A DNA stretch of 64,000 bases from Trichostrongylus colubriformis (lineage: Eukaryota; Nematoda; Chromadorea; Rhabditida; Trichostrongylidae): the NCBI GenBank assembly GCA_963978905.1, contig OZ022257.1, positions 36,237,919 through 36,301,918 of the forward strand, given 5' to 3'. Each line of letters opens with the position of its first letter. Within the stretch, counting starts at the first letter, position 1. A program made the position numbers and the translations under genes. This document shows, in pieces, positions 47,805 through 60,329 of the stretch. The notes beneath the pieces are model-generated. The model did no database searches, was not told the origin of the DNA, and saw only the letters and a list, made by a program, of their open reading frames with translations.

Positions 47805-47879
47805 GCTCCCAATGGAGTATAGTCCCTACCGCGCGAACGGCAAAAAACGGATTGTCATCGTTTGCGGTAAGATAAGATC

Positions 47880-49080
47880 GACGAAATTCCGGTAGTAGAG
47901 ATAACGTTATTGTGGGAGGAAGGTAGTTTTAAGTGATAACAGCAAGTAGAGTTCCTTGCAGTGCTATGATCTCGTACAGATCGAAGGTCGGCAAGGGCTT
48001 CTTTTGAAGGTTTCTGAAAGTTTTTGTCTAATTTCCTTCTTTTTTGGGTTCGTCAGCACTCCCAGAAACTTTACTGAGCGCTATGATCCACGAAGATTAT
48101 TGTGATTTGCGTCCTGAAAGGGATGACTAATTCGTTACTAATTCATTGAGTTCCTATAAATATAAGAGGAGGCCTGGAACGCAATTAAGGGACTACTCGG
48201 CGAGTAATCCGTCAATGTCGCAAAACGGTACAAATTTTTCATGCGCAGACTCTTCGCGGTTTTTTAGCATAACATTGAGCACCCCTGACTTGACGTAAAG
48301 ATAGCCACAATCAGAAACACCTGCACCATTTTACTTGGTGTGTGCAATAAAACAAAATAAGTGCGTTTGAATGCTTTAGCAATTTCCACGTTCATTACTG
48401 TGGGTGAGTGGCGTTACAGCAAGCACCACAGCAGTGATTATTTATAAACTATTATGTCCTTTTTTCCTCTCACTTTGCTTCTTAAGGTATTAAAAGAATA
48501 CTATAATCCTGAAACGCTCAACTTGATGGTATTCTTTGTTTGACCTGGCATAAATCACGGATGACGGAGGCCTGAAATCAAATAAACTCACAACGTCGAG
48601 GAGGCGTCTTCTTTCATGGCTTCCTACGCGATTTTCTTGTCTATAATCTTCACGCCTGCCAGTGGTAATGCGGAAGTTACGTATACTCGCGGATTAGCGT
48701 TCGTCGCTGTGTCTCATTCATTAAAAATTCCTTGATGATCTCTAAAAAACTAGCCTTTCGTCAAAAAATGATTTAACCCATACGATCCATTTCAAAGTTG
48801 GCGATTCTTTGACCAATGCCTGATCGTGAAATGGAGACTTTGGGAAAATAATTGGTCGTATCGTCAAGGCCGACTTAGTCGGTATCCCGACATACGCTAA
48901 GCTAGCGCCAGTGCTAAACTGACTTGTGCTTGCCTTGTGCATTAGGAGCTGTCCGCAATTCAGCCTATTTTGAATGTTTACAGTTCGTCACTCTGTCGCA
49001 AATGCACTCACGGCCTTTCCAAAATGTCGAGTGGATCATCGCATTTTTTATAAACTTTCGTTTCCCACTTTTTCACCTAT
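47880..49080. other. Unassigned stretch
   Basis: Short frames only; nothing recognised. Confidence 0.45.
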
Positions 49081-49335
49081 TCTTCCTTTCATTCTTTCAA
49101 CTGTTTGTTGCCGTTTCCTGTATCACTTATTTAACATCGTCATATATAAATTCAATTTGCCCTACTCAAGTGACAGTGGTGTCGGCACGCCGCCAGCAGA
49201 CAACTCGGCCACTGAAGCGCGCAGATTGAGGCGAAGCACGCTAGGTTAGCAGTAGCGTCTCGAAGGCGAGTTTCTCAACGCGATATTCCTTACGCGTATC
49301 TCCTGAGCTCGAATGTTCCCGAATACGCACTCCTT
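49080..49335 (+). repeat. Dispersed repeat D, copy 2
   Basis: Partner of 1540-1845. The CGGCACGCCGCCAGCAGACA block is the best-conserved part and is followed by CTCGG and CACTGA. Confidence 0.5.
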
Positions 49336-49689
49336 CCTTGCCTCTGTCCCGGTGCCCTCAATCTTTGATTCGAGATTGACGCTCACTCTTTACTTCTCGA
49401 GCAGTAATCACAGATATGGAACCTCCTCAGAGACATTAGTTCAGAGGCTCCCACTGAGAGGCTTACTGCTAGTTTGAATTGAATGATGAATTTATGTCCT
49501 TTCCAGAAATCATTGCTGCAACCACTGAAAATGATTAATGAGATCTTTCCACAGAGCCTTGACTTAATATTTTTTTTGCCAATCTAAAAAAATTCTAAGT
49601 GAATATACCCATATGATACATGATGTAAGCCTTGGTAGCTTGCAGGCCAATAAACGAGCCAATAATTTTATCCCCTTTCATCATTCTAG

Positions 49690-49790
49690 TGCCAGTCCAT
49701 CCACCATAGTCATGGAACAGTTAGCTGGTCCAGGCAGGTATCGTACCAGGATTCGATCCCCGACCCACGCGACATACATCGCCTGTGCCG
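49690..49790 (-). repeat. tRNA-like Pol III fragment (SINE fossil)
   Basis: The minus strand contains GGGGATCGAATCCTGG, a strong B-box with T-arm-like flanks, and a loose A-box-like TGCTATAACGACGG about 40 bases before it. No acceptor stem can be closed, so a functional tRNA is not supported. Confidence 0.35.
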
Positions 49791-50383
49791 TCGTTATAGC
49801 AGTAGTACCTATTTACTCAGCATGTACTGGTAGCTTATAGTGAGTAATGAATGAACAAAATTTCGTCCGTTGCAGATATTGGCAGATATTTTAATTGCTT
49901 TTCCTTTTTAGTATCGTTTACGTGCCAAACTCCAATTTTCGTCCCCTCACGGGATATCCTATTCACACTATTTGAAATGGCAGAATGTGAACGTTCGCCT
50001 CCACTATTCGGAGCTCTTTGCGGATGTTCTCTGGTTGACTGAGCGATGATATCTTCTCTAAGCCTGAAAGCTATCGCTCATGTCACCCACAACTCCAAAT
50101 GCTTACCTCGCATGATAGATATTCCTACCCTCCGCAGGGCTTCTCACTGAGGTTTAATGTCTTTATCTACAATTTAGATAGTAATTGAGTTTTCTTTCTT
50201 TCTGCATTACCGTCGTGCATTGCATTTACGTATTCATAACGAAGGCCCCTGAAAAACCCTGGCACCGTGGCTGTTCTTGGACAATCGTTGAACAAATACT
50301 GCTTCTCCCATCGTTTTTGAAGCGGCCTCCGGAATCTACTGCCCTCTTCGAAGGACATGCAGTGAAAAGCATTTGCATATTAC

Positions 50384-50852
50384 TTTCTTAATAGTTCTAA
50401 GAGCTGTTTGCCCAGATTCTCTGAAGAAGAGAAGCTGCGCTCTGGATTGATTTACTCCAGATCGTGCACAATCTCACGAACTATCCGTGCAATAACTTGA
50501 ACCAAGTCTATTGGGCTCTGCGAACCAATGAGAGAGAAATCCGAATCGAGTCTTGAGGCCGGTCGACCGTTAAATCCTTTTCAAACTTCGCAGACTCACT
50601 GGAGAAGCATCTGCTCCTCTGGAGGAATTCACAAGGCCCTGGAAGGTAAAACTTGGAGGGCGAGGCGGCGAAGGATATCGTCCGAGCACTATTAATCATT
50701 TTACTTCGAATTTCAACCATAGGTGCACTTCAACAAGTATTAGCTTCGCCCATGGTAACTCATTACGATGGCCAGCCGATCTTCTGTGGAAATAGTTCGA
50801 TAGGTCACAGTGGCTCCGTAGTGATATCTTTATTGGATCGTACCACACATAG
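50384..50852 (-). CDS. Possible three-exon fragment of an unrecognised gene
   Basis: Three minus-strand blocks join in phase: 50705-50852 (acceptor TTTTAG, donor GTAAAA, reads ...LVEVHLWLKFE), 50456-50517 (acceptor TTCGCAG, donor GTAAAT, reads SPIDLVQVIARIVREIVHDL) and 50384-50420 (acceptor CTTCAG, donor GTAATA). The second intron would be only 35 bases. No domain is recognised. The plus strand of 50653-50856 is also open with a hydrophobic start, so the coding strand is uncertain. Confidence 0.22.
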
Positions 50853-51344
50853 CTAAAATTTTTATATTCTACTGCAACTTTGATTCATGGGAATCCTGTC
50901 TATTCGTGTCGGACTAAGTTATGCAGGCCGACGCAAACGCAGAACTTCAAATCGTCTCCGAAAGCTCGACGAAATGAAGGACTAGAAATTTGCCATTAAG
51001 GGTTAGAACGGATATGATGGTGCTCGGCCTTGAGTGAGTTGAGTGAGTTAAAGACAACGGAAGGGGGTGATTTGGCTTACGGTAGAAGAGAGGTAGTGTG
51101 GACGAGTTTAAGTGGCCGCCATTGCACAAACTCGCCAATTTGACGCTTTTGCATGGTGCCAAAAGAAGATGTTTCTATTATAAATTTGTTTTTCTTTTTA
51201 TTTTTTTCCTTTGCTCTTTCTTATATTGTTTTGGATGTTCTTACATGAATACTAATGTAGTTGGGATTAGCCACTCCACTGCGCAGGGAGTCAGGTGCTA
51301 CACCTAACGTTGGCCCGCGGCCCGTCTCAGCACAACTCGGAAAG

Positions 51345-51505
51345 TCAGTGTGTCGGATGCGAATTCACACCGCAGCGTCGCGCTTTTGAGTCCGGATTTT
51401 TTCGCCTATTATCGCTTCTAACCTTTAGTGTTCGTTACAGAATGCTCATTTCTTTGTATCTTCCTCTTGTTTCGGACCCCTTCCGGTTCCTTCAAAGCGC
51501 GCAGC
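51345..51505 (+). repeat. Dispersed repeat G, copy 2 (SINE-like)
   Basis: Carries GCGCTTTTGAGTCCGG (B-box-like), TATCGCTTCTAACCTT and TTCGTTACAGAATGC in the same order as 46265-46420. A CGTCTCAGC...CTCGG stretch about 60 bases before the B-box could be the A-box. Confidence 0.5.
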
Positions 51506-51509
51506 ACTG

Positions 51510-53200
51510 ATTATACACCCTCCGTCCCAATTTCTTGCTGACAAGTGTTATGGGTAATGTTTTTTTTTTTGAATATTCCATACGAGAGCAAGCAGCGATC
51601 GAGACCTTCAAAGAAATGGTTGGTTGGGAAGATCGTATTCTGCGTCTTTCCGAGGGAGTTGGTTGAGGAAAAGGATCGTAAAATGAGCAGTGTGTAGAAG
51701 AACTGTAGGGAGTAGAGCAGCGTTAAGCCAGACCTTTTGCTGACATTCGAAGTTTTCAAAAGCTTCTATCAAGATAGGCTCTAGGCGGCTGGGAGATGTG
51801 ATATAGTTCACGAAAAAATCAGAATTTGAAGATTGTGGTATTGTCTGAACTATCAAAGGTGAGGCCATATGGACGCGGCCAATTTGCTTCACACAATGAA
51901 TCCTCGGTGGTGCCGCCAGGACACACCTGAATGACCTTATGTTTGATTTCCATTTGAATCCTTTGCGAAGGAGATCTTCTGAGTGTTGAACGCACTTTCG
52001 AAATAGGAGTTTTAGCTGGCCGTCATCATCTTCTTATAGCGTATATGAAACACAGTAGTGTGCTTGATTTCCTAAGCGGCATCCACCGATGGCTGGTCTC
52101 GTCGAAAAACCAATTTTCCTCCCATTTCATGCTTCACTGGACTCCTTCGGGTTATTCTGAGGAAGGTGCCGAATCTTGTGACTTGTGGATTGTAGACAAT
52201 TTGTGGATGACTCTGTGATTTGAACTGTTACATTTCCACACAGCTCTGGCTCCCTCATTTGCTGCTTGCACGATTTCCCGACTGAATCGCTTGTTTACGT
52301 CCAACAGAAACTACTGAACACACGGCTTCCCCTGCGTCATCCACATATAAGCTATCAAATTTTCCGAGGTAAACATCTACCTCTTACATTCGAGCACTCT
52401 CCCCTTCACCGTATTTTTGTTATTGCCCTTCTTACTGCTCAGTGGAAACCAGTGCGCTGGCAGAATTTCTATTTACGATCCTCCTAGATAAACTGACTTG
52501 ACTTCAGCAGAAGCCCTGAGTTGAGCGTCATTCTGTCACGTCACATACTTTTGCGATTAGGCCCATAGTCCATTTAGAGTCTCTGCGCCGAACTAAAAGG
52601 AAAGCACGAGCAATGTCTCGGGAAAGTTGAAATATCCCATTCTTAAGAGGGTTTTCGATATGCAGAGCTACACACAAAGTGGACAACTAGTATTAATGGA
52701 ACTGCGATGCATATTGATCAAAAATATCGAGTTTTCTGTAGAAATGTCATTTGTTTTTATCTAAGCTGGGACGGAAGTGATCCACCCGAAACAGACATTA
52801 GAACAATGTTCTAGTGTGAGTAGCGCTGAGATTATAATTGTTAAAACAGGGAGATTACCGGTTCTGAAACTGGCAACTTCTTCTCGTTGTTGGCAAACTT
52901 ACAATAAGGACCGATCCCGGATCCTTAATCTCACATTTAATGTGAGTTTGTTTTCAAGTTTGTTTTGTGGAGAAGGGCTGTTGAACCCCACTTTTCTACC
53001 TGACGTAATCTCTTCCATGAATCAGTTCCCGCTTCGCATAATGGGCTGGAAACGCGGTGGGTTCTCAGCCCACTATGTTAAAACCTAATGTACATAACTT
53101 AAGAGCAGCGAGAGCGCGCCACAGTCTCTCCTTCATTAAAGTAAGATAAGATGTTTTTTTATTTGGCTCAACATCTCTCAACAAGATCGGCATGTCAAGG
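51510..53200. other. Unassigned stretch
   Basis: Short frames only, one of 94 codons (51608-51892, minus) without recognised features. No repeats shared within the window. Confidence 0.45.
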
Positions 53201-53217
53201 GTCTGTCACACTTCTAC

Positions 53218-53457
53218 TGGTGTGTACCCTTACGTCAGGATTTCGCCCTGCGGCATGTCGCAATCGAAATAATGCGGACGAGCTAAAGGCGCCATGTTGT
53301 TGAGTCCTGTAGCGACCTAAAGTCAACTGCATATCGCACCCCTAGCATTACATTGTAATCGTTCTAAGACCCAACTACCGCGACGCGCATAGCTCGCACA
53401 CACAGCGTCGCACGCCGCTTGTCGTCGTGCGAAATCCTGACGCAAAGGCACACACCC
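53218..53457. mobile_element. Complete 240-bp MITE with 9-bp target duplication, copy 2
   Basis: The ends read TGGTGTGTACCCTTACGTCA (left) and GGGTGTGTGCCTTTGCGTCA (right, reverse complement) and continue through GGATTTCGC. The perfect 9-bp direct repeat CACTTCTAC flanks it at 53209-53217 and 53458-53466. The interior matches 8563-8793, including GCGGCATGTCGCAA, AATGCGGACGAGCTAAA, TTGTAATCGTTC and ACCCAACTACCGCGACGCGC. Confidence 0.82.
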
Positions 53458-53469
53458 CACTTCTACTGG

Positions 53470-55200
53470 TATCATCTCCAAATCATTGGAGTTTTGTCAT
53501 ATCATATCAATGATCTCGCCATATCGTGCTGCCATTTTATGCCGTGTCCCTATTGCCTCGCACTCTCTTCATATATACTCCCTTCTTCTTCGCAAAAAGT
53601 TTTCCGGAGGATCCGGAGTTCGACGGTAACTAAACGTGTCTGCGCTTCTCGTCTCATTTACTTTATATTTTGTCGCTCGTTGTTTAGTCACCGTGAAATA
53701 TGATACGATGTCTTGAAGTTCTTTTGCTCACCTGTGTTGGCGTGACTTCAGGGTAACTTCTAGCTTGCTTGTAATTTATTCATTCTCATTTAATAGGAAG
53801 GCTTGTTGGGCCGGTCTAACTCGTTTCACGAAATTCGCAGCTTACTTCCAAGAAAGCGTACCCTCATAACTGTCTGTTTCGGCTGGTTTACTATCGTCGC
53901 TGGTAAATGAGTGATGCCAGTATGAATGCCATCACCGAATAAGTGTACTTATTGCAACGTGATCTCCCTTATACTGGCCTCGCCACTGTGTTTTTACAGG
54001 AAGCCCAACAAGGAAGCCCTGTGTGAAAAATGTGACAGAAAACATCAAAAACGTAAAAACAACATCAGCTGCTTGAAGAATGATACATAAACTGCGAACA
54101 ACATTCACTTGAATTCAGAATTGAACAACTATAGTTAACGAATGTCTAGCTAGCCAAGTCATGTAAATACATATGTAATTGTTATGCTGCACTGGTTCGT
54201 ATATGATCTGAGAAGCTCCCAAAGGTTCCTGAACCTCGAGGAAAATCTTTGAAGGTCTCTACAGAACAATACACCTCTTCCTTCCAAGTGCCGAGAAGAG
54301 GTGCATACACTCAAAGCAGCTCAGGTTATACTTACTGATAAAGCAGGCTTCGTACACTTTTGGGAAAATATTCGTGAGAGGTGGGCTTAATCCCTGGGAA
54401 GACTGCTGTACTCATAGGACATTCACACACGTCTTAATGCTGGCTAATTACTCTATCTAAAAACATGGAAATGTTATTGTAAACATCTTCTGAAGTAAAT
54501 TGCTGGCAAAATTTATCCGAATTTTTTTTCTAATCACATGAAATTCGAAAAAAAAAATCGCTCAGATGTTGAACGCTGGCTATAGACAGCTCACTTTCCT
54601 TTCCCCGACCCATGAAACTTTCGCTTCCACTGAGTCTTCCGCTTGACTTCATGACGCTCTATTCGCCCATAAAATGAATCAACGCCTACTGATACCTTGA
54701 AATGTGGAAACCACATATCCACCGAGTTTGCATCACCGGCTCCTGTAGCCTACGTTGAGAACGAAGACTATCTTGCTTAGCGTATCCCGCCCACAACCCA
54801 ATAGGTCCGCGACTGCAGTGACTAGTTTCTCCTCATATGTACACCCAGATATGTACACCCTTCAACTACTATCCAAAAGTTGCTATTTTCCTAGAGTTCA
54901 TGATACCTAGTTGTCGATGTCGATGTAATTTTATGCCATTCACTCTCTCTTTTGAGGCCTCTGCACTACTGCTGTGTGAAGCCCTTCCATGAAGTTGCAT
55001 TAGAAGCTCTTCCATGAAGTCGCATTACTCTTCTGTGAGGCACTGAGTGAGTACCGTGGACTCTATTTTTATTCCACGAAGAATTCATAATAAATCATAA
55101 AAAAAACAAGAGAGGTAGCTAGAGGATGTTGGCCAAAACTCGTAGGGTTTTCTGAACTTCTTTTTCTCTGATCCCAATGAATCTTCAATTATTCCTACAG
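53470..55200. other. Unassigned stretch with one small tandem repeat
   Basis: At 54978-55027 a 25-base unit (GAAGCCCTTCCATGAAGTTG start) occurs twice with three differences. No gene or transposon is supported elsewhere in this stretch. Confidence 0.5.
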
Positions 55201-55218
55201 TGAAAACTTTCGCATTTC

Positions 55219-55299
55219 TTTTTTCTTTTTTTACACCACTTTTAATGTATGAATGAAGAGTTCATTCATTCATTAAAAGTGGTCTAAAAAAAGAAAAAA
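55219..55299. other. 81-bp near-perfect palindrome, 39-bp arms, 3-base loop
   Basis: The left arm 55219-55257 and right arm 55261-55299 match at 37 of 39 positions around the loop GAG. The core is CCACTTTTAATG, with T-rich and ATTCA-rich flanks. A transcript would fold into one long hairpin. No terminal repeat family or target duplication identified. Confidence 0.8.
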
Positions 55300-56245
55300 G
55301 CAATTTGTGCCCTCCCCCGCGAGTTCCGAATGGAAACTCCTTGCCTTCCGTGATCTCTCATGGCATATTTTGCCCCGTTTACTATGTTATTGCCGCTTTA
55401 CTTTTCCATACTTTACTGACCACTAATGGATCTGTAATTGGAAGTGACATTAGTATTGTTCCAAAAACTCACGAGCTCAGCTAGTCACACAGCACCCCCG
55501 CTCCCTGTGCGTTCAGCTCCTTTTTACTTCAGGGACCAGCATGTCCCTTGTTCGCCCTGTACACGTTCCTTCCAGACTTCTTTTTTCATGTAGATCTTGC
55601 AATTCCAAAAATGTTCCCGCTCTCGCATACCTCAGCCGAAGCTTCGTCCCGATGAATCTGGAGTTTTTCAAAATGGTTTGGTTTTTCGAACCTGAATTAT
55701 TTTCTCACCATAATGTACGAACGGATGCAATGATTTCATAAGCCTTGCTTGGGTTTGACTAGAACATTTGACTGTGCTGGTGGAGAATCTGGTTTACACC
55801 ACATTATCTTCTATCCATTTGTCTGTATGTACACGAACGTATGTATCAACCCACACTTGTTATCTTTATGAACTGCATTAAAGGCGTGGAAGCGTAATGA
55901 GCAGATTCTTCTCCGCGATGGCATTTGCAGCGTTTTGCACATCCCGTAGCAAGGGTAATTGTGCTTTTAATCAACGTGCATATGTCACTCACTGCGGAAA
56001 AGGCGTTATGAAACGCGTAGCCAGCTCTGAATCCAACTGCTTACTCCTGCCTACTGAAGAGAAGTTGGAATTTAGGATTGAATTGGCAGGAAGGGTCAAA
56101 TTTCAGGTGGAGTGATGTGCTGAGCAAGGAAAAAAGCTGTGGCAGTTGGTGTCTGTTATATTGAATTTAAAACTCAACTACATACTGATAAATTCGGTTC
56201 TCATTCGTCAAACTCTAGGATCCATCAAGGCTCGCATCATTCTGT
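55300..56245. other. Unassigned stretch
   Basis: Short frames only; no supported feature. Confidence 0.45.
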
Positions 56246-56250
56246 AAAGA

Positions 56251-57111
56251 TGAGGACGTCCCAAAAGTCATTTAGGATTTTTCCACAATCGACAACTACT
56301 TCGGGACACTTCTGGGCGGTTCAGGAATATTGTTGAACGTTCTCTGAGCTTTCTAGCAAAATATGTATTGAACCGCCATACTCCAAGGAGAATGCTAAAA
56401 TGCCCGTAGTCGACACCCACCAGGCACGCGGCCTCATCTACTGTGAGTGGTTTCGCGGCACCAAAGCGACTGAAGCTTGCGACTCCATCAACGCTGCATT
56501 GGGCAAGGAATGTGAGAGCCACGAGACCGTGAGCCGCTGGTTCGTTAGCTTCAGCAACGGCGAGATCGACATGGAAGACAAGCTACGCTCGGGGCTGTGC
56601 CACTTCTGGGACGCGGAAGGAGTGCTTTCCACGAGGTGCTGGTACAAGGCAAGACAGTCACCGCTACCGTATCTACCCTTCAGCTCCAACAGCTCGAGAA
56701 ATGCGCCGGAGAAGGTCCGCGGTCACTCTCCTCCATACAACGCCGGCTCTCGTCTCGAAGAGTACTCAGGCTAAGCTACAGGAACTCGGCTGGGATGTCC
56801 CGCATCACCTGCTATCCTCTCCAGACATTGCCCCTTCCGACTATCACCTTTTCCATCCTCTGAATTCCTTCTTGGCCGAAGTGAAAATTCGTTGATTATG
56901 ACCTGCTTGCAAAGGCGATCGCTGACTTCTTCGGTTCTCTCAGAATCCAGAGTTCTGGGAAGAGAGAATCAACAATCTAGCTATGAGCTGGCAAAGTGTT
57001 GTTGATAACAATGGTGAATACGATGTTGCCTAATTGTTGTTTGTTGAAAGGAATAATAATAAAAAGGGATAGGGCTTGAAAAAAACCCTACAAGGTTTTG
57101 GGACCACCTAG
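56251..57111 (+). mobile_element. Internally deleted mariner, ~861 bp
   Basis: The left end, TGAGGACGTCCCAAAAGTCA, and the right end in reverse complement, CTAGGTGGTCCCAAAACCTT, are eroded versions of the termini at 11135-12388. TA follows the right end; the left TA is lost. The interior matches the 11-kb element on both sides of a roughly 390-base internal deletion. It is a defective member of the same family, here on the plus strand. Confidence 0.82.
56401..57033 (+). pseudogene. mariner transposase remnant with internal deletion
   Basis: The frame opens with MPVVDTHQARGLIYCEWFRG and TEACDSINAALGKECESHET, the same DNA-binding region as at 11768-12229. After MEDKLRSG it jumps straight to CHFWDAEG, removing the rest of the linker and the first catalytic aspartate. 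Frameshifts follow. The HDNA motif is not intact, while APSDYHLFHPLNSFLAE with the third aspartate is still readable. It ends at a stop near 57033. Inactive. Confidence 0.82.
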
Positions 57112-57114
57112 TAC

Positions 57115-59840
57115 AATGGTCGTGCTAGCTACCACCTCATCGATGTGAATATTTACTTGTTGCTTGCTAATTCTCTCAGCGAAGAGTATTAACAGCTGTA
57201 AGCTGATTAACTTCGCCACTTATTCTTTTCGAACAACACTTTCCACTTCTGCATTACTTACTTAGGTACTCCTATTGTGCTCTGTACAAAGATCTCCCTA
57301 ATATTGCATGGAATATCTATTATTCAATAGTATACTTATCATTATTAACCGATAATCTTCAGCGCAATTATCAGGAAATAAACTACGAAAAGCGGAACTA
57401 CTGTGGCTGGAAAATAACGCTCACTCATGCATATATGCCTTTTGCAAGAAGGGATTAAACTTCAATCGGCTGCAGCTTATGGTTTCCCCGAGCAGCAAAT
57501 GCGATCATTCATACTATGTTCTTAATATGAAAAAGTACGTTCCGTGGCAGAGCTTAGGGTGCCGGTATGTGTCGTGTTAACATCAAAACAACTCAATAAG
57601 ACCTCAGCGAAGTTATGTGTTGCGTGTGACAGCACACATCGCAGATCTGCGCAACTCCGATCGATACACCCACCGCTCAGGAGGCACCCCGGAAACACGT
57701 CCGCAAGCAAGAGAAACTTGTTGATTATACAAGTCCCAATACATTTAGTTTTGTATTCAATGCAGCACTCCCCACGACTCCTTCATTCATATTAATCCAA
57801 CTACTGTATGCTTTGCCTTTTGTGTTCACCTTCTACAGAACGTGCCAATAAACAGAAATTAGAGTTTGATCATCCTGGATAGGACCCATTCTATATCAGA
57901 ATGATAAAAGAGTCTCATATCACGTTAGGATGTTCGTGCAAAGATTGGATAATATCAATGGCTGGACGTGTGTTCAGAAAAACTTCTTCTAGATGTTCAG
58001 AACAGTAGATGCATTGACGTTTGTCGAGAAACACCATGAAAAGGTTGTTTTCTTCATCAAAATAACGTCCTATCACACCTGACTGTGATTTTAATCAATT
58101 TGCTTACGTTATTCACTGCACAGAACTGCGATGAAGTGCATAGTAAGCTGTATCACGTGTAACAGCACTCGACTTTGTGAGGTCAAGTCGCGAGTGGCCG
58201 CACTTCTCAGCGTGTTTCTAATTGACAATTACAGCAATTTTACCATCGCGCAAAGGCACGTAATTTGCATGGTGCGGTGACTCAGTTCCAATGTCCTGTC
58301 GCACAATCCAAAGCGTGCTATTCCCCAAACCAAAAGTGATTCCTTCACGTCATGCCCATCACAAAAGAGCCACTAAAGGCATTATTTCAGGGCTGTAACG
58401 CATGTAGCTCTCTTCGTGATGACACGAGTAGTTTTTGAGCGATGTAAGTATGATATGCGTATAATAACATTTGATGACGCTCGGCTTAGACAGACTGAGA
58501 AGAATCATTCTTTCAATAAAACCTTGGATGTCGCATTAATCAAAAGGAGTAGTCATACAAAATCCGACCCGATTTACCAAGTTGCTCGGAAATTCAAACG
58601 AGTCCCATCATCTTATAAATTTCACTGGCACTAAGGAGCAGATGTATGTGGTGCTGCTCATAGCATCATCATATTTAGACCCATTGACCATTTCATGTAT
58701 CGTCAGCTGACGGAATCAACGATAATGACATCATAATGAACTAATTTTTCACGACAAACATTTTCCGAGAACTCGCAATTCAATTATCTTTATTGGGCAT
58801 ACTAAATATGGGGTTGGGTTTTATTCACACATCACATTATTTACATTATATTATTATAGGTAACATTATTTTTCACCTTTGTCAAGTGAGTCGGTTAGCC
58901 TTCGTATTTCCGTCACTAGAAATCTATGACCTCTGAATATCTTATGACTGTCGTTCATCGATGCTTCTCTATATAGTTTTCCGAGAATGAATTGAGTTGC
59001 ATAAGACACCTAAGCACTATAGTAACCGTGAGTTATGAAAATGCTATTTTTATATTGTGCATATAAAAAGCAAATTATTTTGGACAACTGATCTATTCTC
59101 CATTGTGAACGATTCTATTTCTCAAAATTTTCCTATCATCACACTTTCCTTCGCTACTAGTGATCTTTGAAACGTGACACTACTGGAGTAATCTTTCGCA
59201 GAACGTGAAGGCTTATGACAATCATACGCTGAAGAAGATGAAGACCTAGTACAATTACCATAAAACAGAATTTATGTGGCGTCTAATCAAAAACAAATTG
59301 AAATTAGTAGAACGCACTGCTCCACTGATGTTTCTTTTGTTCGCTAGTTCGTAGTGATTTATTCTATTTCAACATTTTGGATGATATCGTCGACTTGGTC
59401 CAATAATCAGAACCTTTCTTCACTACCCACGGTAACCGTCAATAAAAGCAAGCTGATAAAGTTCCCAGCAGGCATCTACTCATTGCTTTGTTAACAATTC
59501 TTCCAGGACATTGAATACATAACGGCGAGGTTATAAAATACCAATTGGGCTATCGCACAGTACTGCGCGAATAACACAACAGCATTATAGTAATTGGGAA
59601 TGGCCGATACTGAGCAACCGATGTCGAACAGGTACATATCTTACAGCTCCACACTGTGATAAGCGCAGTACTGATCGCTAGCCCACCCTTTTCTCTACAA
59701 ATGCCCATCACTATATTAAATTCCACGTTGTTTAGCAGGCGAAACACCTCGCTGCTACTAATATCGGCACCTTTTGAATTCTTGTATACGTGCAAGAACT
59801 TTGCATGCTGCCCTAAGTGAGCAACTATCCCTACTATATA
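57115..59840. other. Long unassigned stretch
   Basis: Short frames only. No repeats shared with the rest of the window and no supported exons. Confidence 0.45.
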
Positions 59841-59843
59841 TAG

Positions 59844-60326
59844 AACGCTTCGTCTATCTGTCCGTCCCTTCCTCCGTCCGTCCCTCTGTCTGTCACGAAA
59901 CTAGGCATAACACGAAAAACAACCTGTGGAGATGGGGACAAGTTCAGAATGAGTAGGGCATGGAATAGGAAGTAAAAACCACACATGAACCAAGTTAGAT
60001 TCCGCCCACGATGGGCTTCAGCGTACACGAAGGAATGACCAGGACATGCCGCGATTTCTGACCGAAAATTGTTATCTGGGTTTCAAACGACCCAAACGTG
60101 GGGGGAGATGGAGTAAGGTGAGGTATGAAATTCTGAAAGTCATTAAAGAGGCCTGGGCACAGTGGGTGGAACGCATTCTGAGTGGGTGGTCCATGCAAGA
60201 AAAACCTATAACTAGGTCACAACGAAACCTTGGAACAAGGAAAAAATGGGAAGGAATGACCAGGACCCAGGCTATTTTAAACACAATCAAAATGGGTGGA
60301 GAACCGCCCAAAAAGGGCGAAGCGTG
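59844..60326 (+). repeat. Dispersed repeat C, copy 3 (most complete)
   Basis: Runs from AACGCTTCGTC, just after a TATATATA tract and before a CTGTCCGTCC pyrimidine array, to AAGGGCGAAGCGTG. The first and last bases form a short inverted repeat (ACGCTTCG / CGAAGCGT), suggesting a MITE-like unit of about 480 bp. Open frames inside (60046-60327 plus, 60072-60443 minus) belong to the repeat and match no family I recognise. Confidence 0.6.
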
Positions 60327-60329
60327 ATG

